64,000 bases of DNA from Paucibacter sp. PLA-PC-4. Its GTDB lineage: Bacteria; Pseudomonadota; Gammaproteobacteria; Burkholderiales; Burkholderiaceae_C. The DNA lies in assembly GCF_026241155.1 (NCBI RefSeq), contig NZ_JAPFGP010000016.1, positions 62,001 through 126,000 of the forward strand, in the 5' to 3' direction. The notes below the pieces were generated by a model. It saw only the letters and a program-made list of their open reading frames with translations, searched no databases and was not told the DNA's origin. Positions 1 through 9,346 of this stretch are shown here, in pieces; positions within the stretch are counted from its first letter, which is position 1; each line of letters starts with the position of its first letter. A program made the translations under genes and the position numbers.

Positions 1-453
1 GGCCGCCATGTCCGCCATCTGGCGTCTGTGGGCATGAAAGTCACCGCCGTGGACCGCGATGCCCAGGCCCTGGCTGCGCTGAGCGGCCTGGCCGAAACCT
101 TGGTGGCCGATATCGAAGCCGGCCCCTGGCCGCTGGGCGAACGCCAGTTTGACCTGGTGCTGGTCACTCACTATCTGTGGCGCCCGCTGCTGCCGCGCAT
201 CGCGGCGGCCGTCGCGCCGGGCGGCTGGATGATTTACGAAACCTTTACCGAAGGCCAGCAAAGTGTGGGCCGACCGTCCAATCCGGATTTTTTGTTGCGG
301 CCCGGCGAGTTGCTGCAAGCCTGTGCTGGGCTGCGTGTCGTCGCCTATGAGGATGGTTTTCTGGATGGGGTCAACCCGCGCTATCTGCAGCGCGTTGCTG
401 CGGTTCGTGAAAGCTGCGAGCCGGGGGTTTTCCAGCGCTACCGCCTGGACTGA
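1..453 (+). CDS. SAM-dependent methyltransferase, 5'-truncated
   Basis: The reading frame is open from the first base of the window, so the true start lies upstream and only about 150 C-terminal residues are visible. The visible part begins with a GRHVRHLA segment, then VTAVDRDAQAL, which looks like the end of motif I and the acidic motif II of class I Rossmann methyltransferases. A FDLVLVTHYLWRPLLP stretch resembles motif IV. The substrate cannot be told; TehB-like or other small-molecule methyltransferases are possible. dapA follows after 50 bp on the same strand. The family is supported by motifs only. Confidence 0.75.
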   Translation, partial: GRHVRHLASVGMKVTAVDRDAQALAALSGLAETLVADIEAGPWPLGERQFDLVLVTHYLWRPLLPRIAAAVAPGGWMIYETFTEGQQSVGRPSNPDFLLRPGELLQACAGLRVVAYEDGFLDGVNPRYLQRVAAVRESCEPGVFQRYRLD

Positions 454-503
454 GTCAAGAGCCCGGCGCGCTTCAGTAGAATCCGCCGATTGCGAGGAAT
501 TCC

Positions 504-1385
504 ATGACACCGATTGTTGGCAGCATCGTCGCGCTAGTGACGCCGATGCAAGAGGACGGCAGCGTCGATTACGCCGCGCTGCGCAGCTTGATTGACTGGC
601 ACATTGCCGAAGGCACGGATTGCATCGGCGTGGTCGGCACGACCGGCGAGTCACCGACCGTTAGCGTCGAAGAGCATTGCGAGATCATCCGTGTAGCGGT
701 CGAGCATGCGGCCGGCCGCGTACCCATCATGGCCGGCACCGGTGGCAACTCCACCGCCGAGGCGATCAATTTGAGCCGCTTCGCGAAAAAAGTCGGTGCC
801 GATTGCACGCTCTCAGTTGTGCCCTACTACAACAAGCCCTCGCAAGAAGGCATCTACCAGCACTTCAAGGCAATCGCCGAGGCTGTCGACATCCCGATGA
901 TGTTGTACAACGTGCCCGGCCGCACCGTCGCCGACATGGCGCCGGAGACGAGCTTGCGCTGCGCCAGTCTGCCCGGCGTCATCGGCATCAAGGAGGCCTC
1001 CGGCAATATCGAGCGCGCCGCCTACCTGATCAAGCATGCGCCGGCAGGCTTCTCGATCTTTTCGGGGGATGACGGCACGGCCGTGGCCCTGATGCTGCTG
1101 GGCGGTCATGGCAATGTCAGCGTCACTGCCAATGTCGCACCACGCGCGATGCACGAGCTCTGCAAGGCCGCGCTGGCCGGCAATGTGCGTGAGGCCACCC
1201 GCATCCATATGCAGTTGCTGGGTTTGCACAAGCAGCTGTTCTGCGAACCCAGCCCTGCCCCCACCAAATGGGCGCTGGAGCGCTTGGGCCGCTGCAAGTC
1301 GGCACTGCGCCTGCCGATCACACCGCTGACGGCCGCAGGCCAGGCCAGCGTGGCGCAAGCCATGAGCGAAGCAGGCCTGCTCTGA
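504..1385 (+). CDS. dapA: 4-hydroxy-tetrahydrodipicolinate synthase
   Basis: DapA condenses pyruvate with aspartate semialdehyde in the first committed step of lysine and meso-diaminopimelate synthesis in the cytosol. The 293-residue length is normal for the family. Visible family signatures are the N-terminal [19 protein letters not shown], the YYNKPSQEG loop, YNVPGRT with the catalytic tyrosine region, and [11 protein letters not shown] with the Schiff-base lysine. The ATG is preceded by a GAGGA ribosome site. The bamC gene follows after about 50 bp, the usual betaproteobacterial arrangement. Confidence 0.97.
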   Translation: MTPIVGSIVALVTPMQEDGSVDYAALRSLIDWHIAEGTDCIGVVGTTGESPTVSVEEHCEIIRVAVEHAAGRVPIMAGTGGNSTAEAINLSRFAKKVGADCTLSVVPYYNKPSQEGIYQHFKAIAEAVDIPMMLYNVPGRTVADMAPETSLRCASLPGVIGIKEASGNIERAAYLIKHAPAGFSIFSGDDGTAVALMLLGGHGNVSVTANVAPRAMHELCKAALAGNVREATRIHMQLLGLHKQLFCEPSPAPTKWALERLGRCKSALRLPITPLTAAGQASVAQAMSEAGLL

Positions 1386-1438
1386 CCCAGAGCTTGTTGC
1401 TCCAGGTTCTTCCCGTTTACCCAGCCTTCAGTCCGGAG

Positions 1439-2632
1439 ATGTCTAGCGTGACCCGTTCCTTTCCCATTGACGCCAAGGCCACGCGCCTGGCCCGCACCGT
1501 CCTGAGCACCGCGCTGATCGCCTCACTGGCCGCTTGCAGCTCCTTTGACGGCGTGCTGAGCTCCGACAAGGTCGACTACCGCACTGCCGCCCGCCAGACC
1601 ACGGGCCTGGACGTACCTCCGGACCTGACCCAACTGGCCCGTGACAATCGCTCCCAGGTCCAGGGCGGCTCCGTCAGCGCCTCGGCGCTTCAGCAGGGGG
1701 CTGGCGCAGCGCGTGCGGCCGCTGCTCCCAGCAACCAGGTAGCGCTGAAGGCGGCCGGCAATGTCAGCCTGGAGCGCAACGGCGAGGTGCGCTGGCTGCG
1801 CAGCACGGCCAATGCCGACCAGCTGTGGCCGCAGCTGCGCGCCTTCTGGCAGGAGTCCGGCTTCGAACTGGTCAAGGACGATGCCGCTGTGGGCCTTCTG
1901 GAAACCAACTGGGCCGAAAATCGAGCCAAGCTGCCACAGGATTTCATCCGTCGCACCATCGGTACGGTGCTGGACTCGGTCTACTCGACCGGCGAGCGCG
2001 ATATGTACCGCACTCGCATCGAGCGCGTGGCCGGTGGCGGCACCGACATCTATATCAGCCACCGCGGCATGCAGGAGGTCTACACCACCAGCCAGCGCGA
2101 GCAGACTGCTTGGCAGCCGCGTGCTGCCGATCCTTCTCTGGAAGGCGAGATGCTCTCGCGCCTGATGCTCAAACTGGGCGGCCAGACGGAAGCGGCCAAG
2201 GCCGTGGTGGCGGGCGCCGCCGCACCCGTGGCGATCCCATCGTCCGAGCTGCCGGCCTCGCGCGGCGGGGCACGCAGTCGGCCGCTGAGCGAAGTGCCCG
2301 ACACGCTGCAGGTCAACGATGGCTTCGAGCGCGCGTGGCGCCGGGTCGGCCAGTCGCTGGATCGCCACGGCTTCACCGTGGAGGACCGTGACCGCAGCCA
2401 GGGCCTGTTCTTCCTGCGCTATGCCGACCCGACCCAGGCCGGCAAGGAAGAGCCCAACTTCTTCCAGCGCCTGTTCAAGGGCGAGCAGGCGGTGACCGCC
2501 AACCGCTACCGCGTCTCGGTCAAATCCGAAGGCGAGCGCAGCACTGTCAGCGTGCTCAACAATCAGGGTCAGCAGCAGACCGACGAGAACGCCAAGCGCA
2601 TTCTGAACCTGCTGATGGACGATCTGCGCTGA
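1439..2632 (+). CDS. bamC: Outer membrane assembly lipoprotein BamC
   Basis: BamC (NlpB) is a lipoprotein subunit of the BAM complex that inserts beta-barrel proteins into the outer membrane. The chosen ATG at 1439 gives 397 residues and places a lipoprotein signal at the N-terminus, with hydrophobic TALIASLAAC and Cys as the lipobox residue. The open frame continues upstream into dapA, but an earlier start would bury the signal peptide. After the signal come the unstructured TTGLDVPPDLTQL segment typical of BamC, then two repeated helix-grip domains (about residues 110-230 and 280-390). Its position after dapA matches the family context (dapX). Confidence 0.92.
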   Translation: MSSVTRSFPIDAKATRLARTVLSTALIASLAACSSFDGVLSSDKVDYRTAARQTTGLDVPPDLTQLARDNRSQVQGGSVSASALQQGAGAARAAAAPSNQVALKAAGNVSLERNGEVRWLRSTANADQLWPQLRAFWQESGFELVKDDAAVGLLETNWAENRAKLPQDFIRRTIGTVLDSVYSTGERDMYRTRIERVAGGGTDIYISHRGMQEVYTTSQREQTAWQPRAADPSLEGEMLSRLMLKLGGQTEAAKAVVAGAAAPVAIPSSELPASRGGARSRPLSEVPDTLQVNDGFERAWRRVGQSLDRHGFTVEDRDRSQGLFFLRYADPTQAGKEEPNFFQRLFKGEQAVTANRYRVSVKSEGERSTVSVLNNQGQQQTDENAKRILNLLMDDLR

Positions 2633-2652
2633 ACCAGCCTAAGCTGCGACGT

Positions 2653-2687
2653 AGCCGCCGCCTGCTGATGCAGCGGCGGCTTTTTTC
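2653..2687 (+). terminator. Rho-independent terminator after bamC
   Basis: AGCCGCCGC at 2653-2661 pairs perfectly with GCGGCGGCT at 2673-2681 across an 11-base loop, followed by a run of T up to 2687. It lies 20 bp after the bamC stop and probably ends the dapA-bamC transcript. Confidence 0.85.
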
Positions 2688-2720
2688 TTGTTCGACCTTC
2701 ATCACACAGCAGGCTTTTCG

Positions 2721-3500
2721 ATGCGTTTTTGCAGCCTGGGCAGCGGCAGCGCCGGCAACGCCACCCTGATCGAAGCCAGCCAAGGCATCACCAGCACCAA
2801 GGTGTTGATTGACTGCGGCTTTAGCCTGCGCGAGCTCGGCCGTCGCCTAGCGCGCGCCGGCAGCGCTCCCGAGCAGCTCAGCGCGATCTTCATCACCCAT
2901 GAACACGGTGACCATGCCGGCTGCGCGCTGAGCCTGGCCCGTCAGTACAAGCTGCCGCTCTTCACAAGCCGCGGCACCTGGCGCGCGATAGGAAGCCCGG
3001 ATTTCGACCCGGCGCTGCTGCACCTGACACGTGACGGAGAACGGCTGGCGCTCGGGGACATCGAACTGCGGCCCTTCGCGGTGCCGCACGATGCCAACGA
3101 GCCGCTGCAACTGAGCGCCAGCGACGGTCACCGGCGACTGGGCGTCATCACCGACATAGGTTCGCTGACGCCCTCGGTCGTGCAACAGTTGCAGCATTGC
3201 ACCGCCTTGCTGCTCGAATGCAATCATGATGAGGCCTTGCTGCGGACCAGCAGCTATCCGGCAAGCCTCAAGCGGCGCATCCTGGGCAGCCATGGCCATC
3301 TCTCCAACGCCTCGGCCGCCACGCTACTGAGTCAATGCCTGCATCAGGGGCTGCAGCATGTGGTGGCTGCGCATCTGAGCGAGCGCAATAACTCTCCTGA
3401 GCTCGCTGCGGCGGCACTGGCCGAGATACTGGGCACGGAACCGGCAGATATTCTGGTGGCCAGCCAGACCCTGGGTATGGATTGGCTGGATCTGAACTGA
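2721..3500 (+). CDS. MBL-fold metal-dependent hydrolase (YycJ/WalJ-like)
   Basis: This is a 259-residue metallo-beta-lactamase-fold protein starting MRFCSLGSGSAGN. That N-terminus is characteristic of the YycJ/WalJ-type group of MBL hydrolases. The metal site HxHxDH is visible as THEHGDHAG, with further histidines in PHDANEP and GSHGHLSN. The ATG at 2721 was preferred over an upstream in-frame start because it begins exactly at the family N-terminus. It sits behind the bamC terminator. The physiological substrate is unknown; double-strand 5'-exonuclease activity is reported for some relatives. Confidence 0.85.
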   Translation: MRFCSLGSGSAGNATLIEASQGITSTKVLIDCGFSLRELGRRLARAGSAPEQLSAIFITHEHGDHAGCALSLARQYKLPLFTSRGTWRAIGSPDFDPALLHLTRDGERLALGDIELRPFAVPHDANEPLQLSASDGHRRLGVITDIGSLTPSVVQQLQHCTALLLECNHDEALLRTSSYPASLKRRILGSHGHLSNASAATLLSQCLHQGLQHVVAAHLSERNNSPELAAAALAEILGTEPADILVASQTLGMDWLDLN

Positions 3501-3523
3501 GAGAGTTCAGAAAACTGCCAAAC

Positions 3524-3561
3524 TCAAAAGAAAAGCCGCCCGGCTTGCGCGGGGCGGCTTT
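3524..3561 (-). terminator. Terminator of the small lipoprotein gene, possibly bidirectional
   Basis: AAAGCCGCCC (3532-3541) and GGGCGGCTTT (3552-3561) form a perfect 10-bp stem with a 10-base loop. On the minus strand the stem is followed by TTTTCTTTTG, a good U-tract. It lies between two convergent genes. The plus-strand side has only three T residues, so it is weaker in that direction. Confidence 0.75.
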
Positions 3562-3579
3562 CAGTGACCGGAAAACCGA

Positions 3580-3807
3580 TTACTTGCTGGCAGCCGAAGC
3601 AGCAGCGTCGACAACAGCCGAAGCAGCATCAGCAGCAGCACCGGCGACAGCCGAAGCAGCGTCGACAGCAGCGCTTGCTGCATCAGCGACGGGGGCCGGA
3701 GCAGCAGCCGAAGCAGGCTCAGCAGCGACAGGAGCCTCTTCCTTCTTGCCACAAGCGGAGAGAGCAACAGCAGCCAGCAGGGAGGCCAACAGGATCGACT
3801 TTTTCAT
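3580..3807 (-). CDS. Small alanine-rich lipoprotein
   Basis: This is a 75-residue protein with a clear lipoprotein signal: MKKSILLASLLAAVALSAC followed by GKKEE, with Cys as the lipidation site. The mature part is almost entirely Ala, Val, Asp, Ser and Pro in repeats of the kind DAASAVxxAA, which suggests a helical or coiled spacer anchored in a membrane. The start was set at MKK because an upstream in-frame ATG would add 12 residues ahead of the signal. It is flanked by its own terminator. No function is recognised; similar short Ala-rich lipoproteins are common in Burkholderiales. Confidence 0.75.
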   Translation of the reverse strand: MKKSILLASLLAAVALSACGKKEEAPVAAEPASAAAPAPVADAASAAVDAASAVAGAAADAASAVVDAAASAASK

Positions 3808-3969
3808 ACGTGTCCTCAAAGAATCAATTAGACGAAGAAACAATTACCGGTATTTCTTGAAGCAGCGCCGCACTACCACCCGACAGCGTGCCCCAGTAGA
3901 ACAAGACGTGGAAACCTCGAACGCTTCCCTCGCCTAGCCCGATATTGTAGCGTCACTTGGGGAAACTCC

Positions 3970-4467
3970 TTACAGCCCCAGGGTACTTGCTGAAAAGGAT
4001 TCAGTCGAACGTTGCCAAACTGCATCAAACCATTCCCGGCAAGCCACATCGTCCGCAGTTCGCACCGATAAAGCCGCCCGCCATTGCTGGGCATCCAGCA
4101 GGCGCAGGCTGAACAGCCCTGGCGCCATCAACAGCCCGACCGGTCGGCCGACACCGACGTCCTCGGCCTGGTACTGCACGGCCTGCACCACATGATCCCA
4201 GGTCCGCCGCCATTGAACAAAACGAGGATGCAGGCGCTGCACCGCATCGAACTGGGCAGCCGCAATACGCAGCCTGCGATGCGGCAGAGCCCATTGCTTC
4301 AAGGCCTCCAGCATCACCGGCTCCGACAGCGGCCAAGCCGCGAAATCGGCATCGAGCCAGAGCAGCTCGCGTCCGCCCTGCTCCGCCGCGTACTGCAGCC
4401 CTTCACGCAAGGCTTGAACAAAGTCCTGGCGACCGTTGATGATCCCTTCGGTCAAGCTCACTGCCAT
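3970..4467 (-). CDS. Conserved hypothetical protein, 165 aa
   Basis: I do not recognise the family with certainty. The sequence is soluble, with LLWLDADFAAWPLSEP and a LHPRFVQWRRTWDHVVQA segment that looks like a folded enzyme-like core, and no signal peptide or membrane span. It begins 12 bp downstream of the ribosomal oxygenase gene on the same strand, so the two are probably co-transcribed. The start has an AGGGGAG ribosome site. Its codon and base use resemble the neighbours, which supports a real gene. Confidence 0.65.
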   Translation of the reverse strand: MAVSLTEGIINGRQDFVQALREGLQYAAEQGGRELLWLDADFAAWPLSEPVMLEALKQWALPHRRLRIAAAQFDAVQRLHPRFVQWRRTWDHVVQAVQYQAEDVGVGRPVGLLMAPGLFSLRLLDAQQWRAALSVRTADDVACREWFDAVWQRSTESFSASTLGL

Positions 4468-4479
4468 GCCTGGCTCCCC

Positions 4480-5601
4480 TTAAGAATCCTGTTGTACCCA
4501 GCCGTCCTCGGCCCACTGATCCAGCAACTCGCGCGCGCCCTCGCTGAGCTTTGCGACCTCGGCGCCGGAAAGGCGGCGTGAATCAGCCAGCCGCTGCATC
4601 AGCTTCGCATCGCGCCCGCCGGCCCGATAGGACTCCCCATTGATGAAGACATGGGCACGGTCGTAGAGCATGCGGCTGCGCCGGTCCAGGCGCGCAGCGG
4701 CGCCATCAGGCAAAACTTCGCCTGGCTCGAACCAGACCTTGGGCTTGGGCTCGCTGAGCGCCTCGCCGAGCGCACGCTCCAGCGCCAGCGGCTCGCGCAG
4801 TGCGCGCTCGGCGGCGTCGCGGGCAAAGGCCAGCAAGGCCTCGGGCACGCGGCCCGGCTCGGCGGTGGCTGGCTGCTTCGGGTCTGCATACATGCGGTTA
4901 GCCTGCGGCAGGGTCTCGTCATCCATCAGGCGCGGCAGCAGCTCGCGCGCCAGCTCGGCGCGCCAGGGCGTGCGAAAGCCAACCGAGCAGGTCATGCATT
5001 CGCCCTCGGCCACGCCATCATGGGCCCAGCCGGGTGGCAGGTAAAGCATATCGCCCGGCTCCAGCACGAACTCTTCTTCGGCTTGGAAGTTGGCGATGAT
5101 CTTCAGCGGCACATCGTCGCGCAGCTGCGCGTCAGGCTGGCGGCCGATGCGCCAGCGGCGTTTGCCATGGACCTGGATCAGGAAGACATCGTAGGAATCG
5201 AAGTGCGGGCCTACGCCGCCGCCATCGCTGGCGTAGGAGATCATCAGGTCATCGAGCCGCGCCTCGGGGATGAAGCGAAAGCGCGCCAGCAACTCATGCG
5301 CGGTCTGCAGATGCAGATCCAAACCCTGCACCAGCAAGGTCCATTGCGGTTTGCTGAAGGCCGGCAGTTTGGCCAACGGCCCCTGCCGCAAGTTCCAGCG
5401 GCCATCGAAGGCCGTCACCAAGCGGGATTCGACGTCCTCGCTGGCAGCCAGCCGGGCCAGCTCCGCGCGCGTGGCCGGCGGCGTGATACCGGGCAGGGCC
5501 TGACGCACCAGCAGCGGCTTCTTCTGCCAGTGACTGCGCATGAATTGCGCGGGGGACAAACCGCCAAGAAGTGGCGTGGATTGGTCAATATTCATGGGCA
5601 T
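4480..5601 (-). CDS. roxA: JmjC/cupin ribosomal protein oxygenase (YcfD/RoxA-like)
   Basis: This is a 373-residue Fe(II)/2-oxoglutarate oxygenase of the YcfD type, whose E. coli member hydroxylates an arginine of ribosomal protein L16. The iron ligands HxD are visible in GPHFDSYDVFLIQVHG, with a distal His in LPPGWAHDG, giving the HxD...H facial triad. The N-terminal LLGGLSPAQFMRSHWQKKPLLV is the usual family opening. The C-terminal third is the helical/winged part used for dimerisation. The start could be the ATG at 5601 or the one two codons later. The gene is divergent from slyD, with a 38-bp gap. Confidence 0.88.
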   Translation of the reverse strand: MPMNIDQSTPLLGGLSPAQFMRSHWQKKPLLVRQALPGITPPATRAELARLAASEDVESRLVTAFDGRWNLRQGPLAKLPAFSKPQWTLLVQGLDLHLQTAHELLARFRFIPEARLDDLMISYASDGGGVGPHFDSYDVFLIQVHGKRRWRIGRQPDAQLRDDVPLKIIANFQAEEEFVLEPGDMLYLPPGWAHDGVAEGECMTCSVGFRTPWRAELARELLPRLMDDETLPQANRMYADPKQPATAEPGRVPEALLAFARDAAERALREPLALERALGEALSEPKPKVWFEPGEVLPDGAAARLDRRSRMLYDRAHVFINGESYRAGGRDAKLMQRLADSRRLSGAEVAKLSEGARELLDQWAEDGWVQQDS

Positions 5602-5639
5602 GGATTGTGGCCTGCCTGGGGTATGCGATCATCCTGCCC

Positions 5640-6161
5640 ATGCAAATTTCCGCACCCTGTGTGGTCTCCCTGAGCTGGAGACTTGAAGATGCCCAAGGCC
5701 AGTTAATTGATGAGCTGAGCGAGCCGCTTGAGTTTTTCTACGGCGGCGACGACCTGTTCACCAAGGTCGAGGATGCGCTGCTCGGCCAAGAGATCGGCTT
5801 CGAATCCAGCCTGGCGCTGGAGCCTGAAGACGCCTTCGGTGAGTACGACTCCGCCCTGGTCTGCTTCGAAAGTCGCGCCGTGCTGCCCGAGAACGTCTCA
5901 GAGGGCATGCAGTTCGAAGGTCTGCCCGAAGGTGCGGCCAGCGAAGACATGCCAGCCGACCGTGTCTATACCGTCACCGAGGTCTATCCCGAACATGTGG
6001 TGCTTGACGGCAACCACCCCTTGGCCGGCATTGGCCTGCGCATGCATCTGAAGGTGCGTGATGTGCGCGAGGCCAGCGAGGAAGAGATCGAGGCCGGCAG
6101 CGTCGGCGAGGCGGTATTCAGCCTGGTCAGCGGCGCGCCGCCGGACGCCTCCATCCACTGA
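5640..6161 (+). CDS. slyD: FKBP-type peptidyl-prolyl isomerase, SlyD family
   Basis: This is a 173-residue SlyD-like prolyl isomerase and chaperone. Signature segments are VSLSWRLEDAQGQLIDE, EPLEFFYGGDDLFTKVEDAL, LEPEDAFGEYD and, after the insert-in-flap domain, HPLAGIGLRMHLKV. The histidine-rich metal-binding tail of enterobacterial SlyD is absent, as in many betaproteobacteria. The ATG at 5640 was chosen because the upstream in-frame extension would overlap the divergent gene and lacks family similarity. The protein is cytosolic. Confidence 0.9.
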   Translation: MQISAPCVVSLSWRLEDAQGQLIDELSEPLEFFYGGDDLFTKVEDALLGQEIGFESSLALEPEDAFGEYDSALVCFESRAVLPENVSEGMQFEGLPEGAASEDMPADRVYTVTEVYPEHVVLDGNHPLAGIGLRMHLKVRDVREASEEEIEAGSVGEAVFSLVSGAPPDASIH

Positions 6162-6165
6162 TGGC

Positions 6166-6621
6166 TTAGGCCTTGCCGGTGGAGCCGAAGCCACCGGCAC
6201 CGCGTTCGGACTGATCGAAATCGTCGACACGGCGAAAGCCCGCCTGCACCACCGGAACCAGCACCAGCTGCGCAATGCGCTCCATCGGCTCGATCACGAA
6301 TGTGGTCTGGCCTCGGTTCCAGCAGCTGACCATCAACTGCCCCTGGTAGTCGCTGTCGATCAGCCCGACCAGATTGCCGAGCACGATACCGTGTTTGTGG
6401 CCCAGGCCCGAGCGCGGCAGTATCAGCGCAGCCAGGCCGGCGTCGGCGATGTGAATCGCCAGACCGGTCGGGATCAAGGTGGTCTGGCCTGGCTCCAAAG
6501 TGACGGCCGTGTCCAGGCAGGCGCGCAGATCTAGGCCGGCCGAGCCGGGGGTCGCGTAGGCGGGGAGTTGCTCGGCCATGCGGGCATCGAGCACTTTCAG
6601 GTCAACAGTCGTCGTGGTCAT
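6166..6621 (-). CDS. dut: Deoxyuridine 5'-triphosphate nucleotidohydrolase
   Basis: Dut hydrolyses dUTP to dUMP and pyrophosphate, keeping uracil out of DNA and feeding thymidylate synthesis. The 151-residue trimeric-type protein shows all five motifs in order: [37 protein letters not shown] and the C-terminal arm [11 protein letters not shown]. It overlaps the coaBC stop by four bases, so the two are translated from one message. The pairing of coaBC with dut is a common proteobacterial arrangement. Confidence 0.97.
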   Translation of the reverse strand: MTTTTVDLKVLDARMAEQLPAYATPGSAGLDLRACLDTAVTLEPGQTTLIPTGLAIHIADAGLAALILPRSGLGHKHGIVLGNLVGLIDSDYQGQLMVSCWNRGQTTFVIEPMERIAQLVLVPVVQAGFRRVDDFDQSERGAGGFGSTGKA

Positions 6622-7841
6622 AGCTTTTCTTGCAGGCGCGCCGAGATTTCGCGGATCAGCTCGCGCGCCAGGCTCAGTTTGTCGTTGTGAGGGAGTTCGC
6701 GCTGGCCCTGGGCATCGACCAGGAGCAGCGCATTGTCGTCGCGGCCAAATGTGGCGGGGCCTAGATTGCCGACGATCAGCGGCACGCCCTTGCGCAGCAG
6801 CTTCTCGCGCGCATGCTTTAGCAGGTCCCGGCTCTCAGCAGCAAAGCCCACACAAAATGGCTTGTCCGCCAGCGCCGCCACTGCGGCCAAGATGTCGGGG
6901 TTCTCGGTGAGCTCAAAGCTCGGCGCCGTGCTGGCACTGCTGCCGTCCTTTTTGATCTTGTGCTCGGTCATCTGCGCCGGCCGCCAGTCCGCGACCGCGG
7001 CGGTCGCGACGAACACATCGTGCGCCGCCGCGCGCGGCAGCACCGCGTCATACATCTGCAGCGCGGTCTGCACATCGACACGCCGCACGCCCCGCGGTGT
7101 GGCCAGATGCACAGGCCCGGCCACCAGCGTGACCTCGGCGCCGGCCTCGGCCGCGGCGCGTGCGATCGCGAAACCCATCTTGCCGCTGGAGCGATTGGTG
7201 AGGCCGCGCACCGGATCGATAGGCTCGAACGTCGGGCCGGCCGTGATCAACAGCGTCTTGCCAGCCAGCAGCTTGGGCTGGAAAAAAGCAATCAGCTCGT
7301 CACGCAACTCGGCGGCCTCAAGCATGCGACCATCGCCGATTTCTCCGCAGGCCTGGTCGCCACTGCCGGGGCCCAGCACAACAGCGCCATCGGCGCGCAA
7401 CTGCGCGATATTGCGCTGCGTGGCCGGGTGCGCCCACATCTCGCGGTTCATCGCCGGCGCCACCAGCAGCGCGCAACGCTGCGCAGGCCGCGCGAGCGCA
7501 GTCAGGCTCAGCAAATCATTGGCCCGACCCTGCACGAGCTTGGCGATGAAGTCGGCACTGGCCGGCGCCACCAGCATCACATCGGCGCGCCGCGTCGCGT
7601 TGATATGGGCCATATTGTTGGGCTCGCGGGCGTCCCACTGACTCATCAGCACCGGCTGGTTGGACAGTGCCTGCATCGTGACTGGCGTGATGAAGGCCTC
7701 GGCGGCCTCGCTCATCATCACCTGCACGGTGGCGCCGGCCTTGATCAGAAGCCGAACCAGCTCCGCGGACTTGTAGCAGGCAATGCCGCCCGAGAGGCCC
7801 AGCAAGACATGCTTGCCGGCTAGTTGTGTGCTTTCAGACAT
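6618..7841 (-). CDS. coaBC: Bifunctional phosphopantothenoylcysteine decarboxylase/synthetase
   Basis: CoaBC joins cysteine to 4'-phosphopantothenate and decarboxylates the product in coenzyme A synthesis. The N-terminal flavoprotein (CoaC) half shows [14 protein letters not shown], the catalytic His region [13 protein letters not shown] and the substrate clamp PAMNREMW, with Cys in [11 protein letters not shown]. The C-terminal CoaB half begins near residue 185 with [27 protein letters not shown]. The start at 7841 (MSEST) gives the normal length of 407 residues; an upstream in-frame ATG is less likely. Confidence 0.95.
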   Translation of the reverse strand: MSESTQLAGKHVLLGLSGGIACYKSAELVRLLIKAGATVQVMMSEAAEAFITPVTMQALSNQPVLMSQWDAREPNNMAHINATRRADVMLVAPASADFIAKLVQGRANDLLSLTALARPAQRCALLVAPAMNREMWAHPATQRNIAQLRADGAVVLGPGSGDQACGEIGDGRMLEAAELRDELIAFFQPKLLAGKTLLITAGPTFEPIDPVRGLTNRSSGKMGFAIARAAAEAGAEVTLVAGPVHLATPRGVRRVDVQTALQMYDAVLPRAAAHDVFVATAAVADWRPAQMTEHKIKKDGSSASTAPSFELTENPDILAAVAALADKPFCVGFAAESRDLLKHAREKLLRKGVPLIVGNLGPATFGRDDNALLLVDAQGQRELPHNDKLSLARELIREISARLQEKL

Positions 7842-7875
7842 GGCGCGCACTCTAGCAGGCTCTATGCTCGCGGCC

Positions 7876-8616
7876 ATGCCCGTGGACTATCTTGCCGAAC
7901 TGACCGCCCCGCAGCGTAGCGCGCGGGCCAATCTTCACCTAGGCGCCGGCCTTGCCTTTGTGGCCGGCGCACTCAATGCCGGCGGTTTTCTGGCGGTCGG
8001 CCAGTACACCTCGCACATGACCGGCATGGTCTCGGGTGCGGCCGACCATATCGCGCTGGGCCAGATCGGCCTGGCGTTAAGCGCCCTTGTTGCGGTGCTG
8101 GCCTTTGTGCTGGGCGCGCTCAGCACCGCCGTGCTGGTCAACTACAGCCGCCGGCGCCGCCCGGTCTGGGCCTATGTGCCGACCCTGATGCTGGAAGCTG
8201 CCCTGCTGCTGGTGTTCGGCCTGATTGGCAGTGAGATGCTGCCGCACCAGATCGAGCGGGTTTCGCTGACCGCGCTGCTGCTGTGTTTTGTGATGGGTTT
8301 GCAGAATGCGCTGATCACCAAGATCTCGAATGCCGAGATCCGCACCACCCATGTCACGGGCTTGCTGACCGATCTGGGCATGGAACTGGGGCGTCTTCTC
8401 TACTGGAATCGAAACCCGGCCGGCCCCAAGGTGCAGGCTGATCGCCGGCGCCTGAAAATCCACGCCAGCTTGGTGCTGGCCTTTTTCATCGGCGGCCTCG
8501 CCGGTGCGCTAGGCTTCAAGCATGCCGGCTTTATCGCCACCGTGCCGTTGGCCATGGCCTTGGTCTTGCTGGCCGCGGCGAGCCTGCTCAGGCCGCAGCA
8601 ACAGCCCCAGCTGTAG
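7876..8616 (+). CDS. DUF1275 (YoaK-type) membrane protein
   Basis: This is a polytopic inner-membrane protein of about 246 residues with roughly six hydrophobic segments. The family signature is clear: GAGLAFVAGALNAGGFLAV, then YTSHMTGMVSGAAD, and later MGLQNALITKISNAEIRTTHVTGLLTDLGME. DUF1275 members have no established biochemical function; transport of a small solute is often guessed. It is divergent from coaBC and convergent with trmB. ATG 7876 was used; an in-frame ATG four codons earlier is an alternative. Confidence 0.85.
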   Translation: MPVDYLAELTAPQRSARANLHLGAGLAFVAGALNAGGFLAVGQYTSHMTGMVSGAADHIALGQIGLALSALVAVLAFVLGALSTAVLVNYSRRRRPVWAYVPTLMLEAALLLVFGLIGSEMLPHQIERVSLTALLLCFVMGLQNALITKISNAEIRTTHVTGLLTDLGMELGRLLYWNRNPAGPKVQADRRRLKIHASLVLAFFIGGLAGALGFKHAGFIATVPLAMALVLLAAASLLRPQQQPQL

Positions 8617-8617
8617 A

Positions 8618-9307
8618 TCAGCGACGCTTGAACACCAGATCCCAGACGCCGTGGCCAAGCTGGATGCCGCGGTTCTCGAACTTGGTCAGCGGCCGATAAG
8701 CCGGTTTCTCGGCATAGCCTGTGGCGGTGTTCTCCAGCCCCGGCTCGGCGCTCAGTACCTCCAGCATCTGCTGAGCATAGGGCTCCCAATCGGTGGCCAG
8801 ATGCAGATAGCCGCCGGGCCTGATGTGCTGGATCAGGGTCGCCACAAACTCGGCCTGGATCAGGCGTCGTTTGTTGTGGCGCTTCTTGTGCCAAGGGTCG
8901 GGAAAGAAGATGTGCACGCCGGCCAGCGAGGCGGGCGCAATCATCTGCGCGAGAACCTCGACCGCGTCATGCTGGACGATCCGGATATTCGTAATCTGAT
9001 GCTCGTCGATGAGTTTGAGCAAGGCGCCAACACCAGGCTCATGCACCTCACAGCCGATGAAGTCATGCTCAGGCAGCGTTTGTGCGATCTGGGCCGTGGC
9101 GCCGCCCATGCCGAAGCCAATCTCCAGCACAAGCGGCGCCTCGCGACCGAAGACCTCGGTCGGCTTCAACAGCGCCGGCTCGAAAGGCAGCACAAAGCGC
9201 GGGCCCAGCTCGGCCAGGGCCTTGATCTGGCCCGTGCCCATGCGGCCGGCGCGCGTGACAAAACTCTTGATCGCGCGGCGCGGCGGGGTGTCGGGGGAAT
9301 CTGACAT
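8618..9307 (-). CDS. trmB: tRNA (guanine-N7-)-methyltransferase
   Basis: TrmB places N7-methylguanosine at position 46 of tRNA variable loops using SAM. The 229-residue protein shows the SAM motif [11 protein letters not shown], the [13 protein letters not shown] segment, and the family-specific [17 protein letters not shown] with a final region of [11 protein letters not shown] type (here [21 protein letters not shown]). All are typical. It is convergent with the DUF1275 gene, with one base between the stops. Confidence 0.96.
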   Translation of the reverse strand: MSDSPDTPPRRAIKSFVTRAGRMGTGQIKALAELGPRFVLPFEPALLKPTEVFGREAPLVLEIGFGMGGATAQIAQTLPEHDFIGCEVHEPGVGALLKLIDEHQITNIRIVQHDAVEVLAQMIAPASLAGVHIFFPDPWHKKRHNKRRLIQAEFVATLIQHIRPGGYLHLATDWEPYAQQMLEVLSAEPGLENTATGYAEKPAYRPLTKFENRGIQLGHGVWDLVFKRR

Positions 9308-9346
9308 GGCGGAGTGAGCGGGGAAAGAAGGAGCGGGGGCGAAAGT

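Noticed and set aside
3492-3510. Small hairpin CTGAAC...GTTCAG at the MBL hydrolase stop
   Set aside because: The stem is six base pairs and A-rich downstream, with no T-run, so it is not a convincing terminator.
3596-3760. Repetitive gcagcagc-type sequence that could suggest a repeat array
   Set aside because: It is the coding sequence of Ala-rich repeats in the small lipoprotein; there are no direct repeats with unique spacers, so it is not CRISPR.
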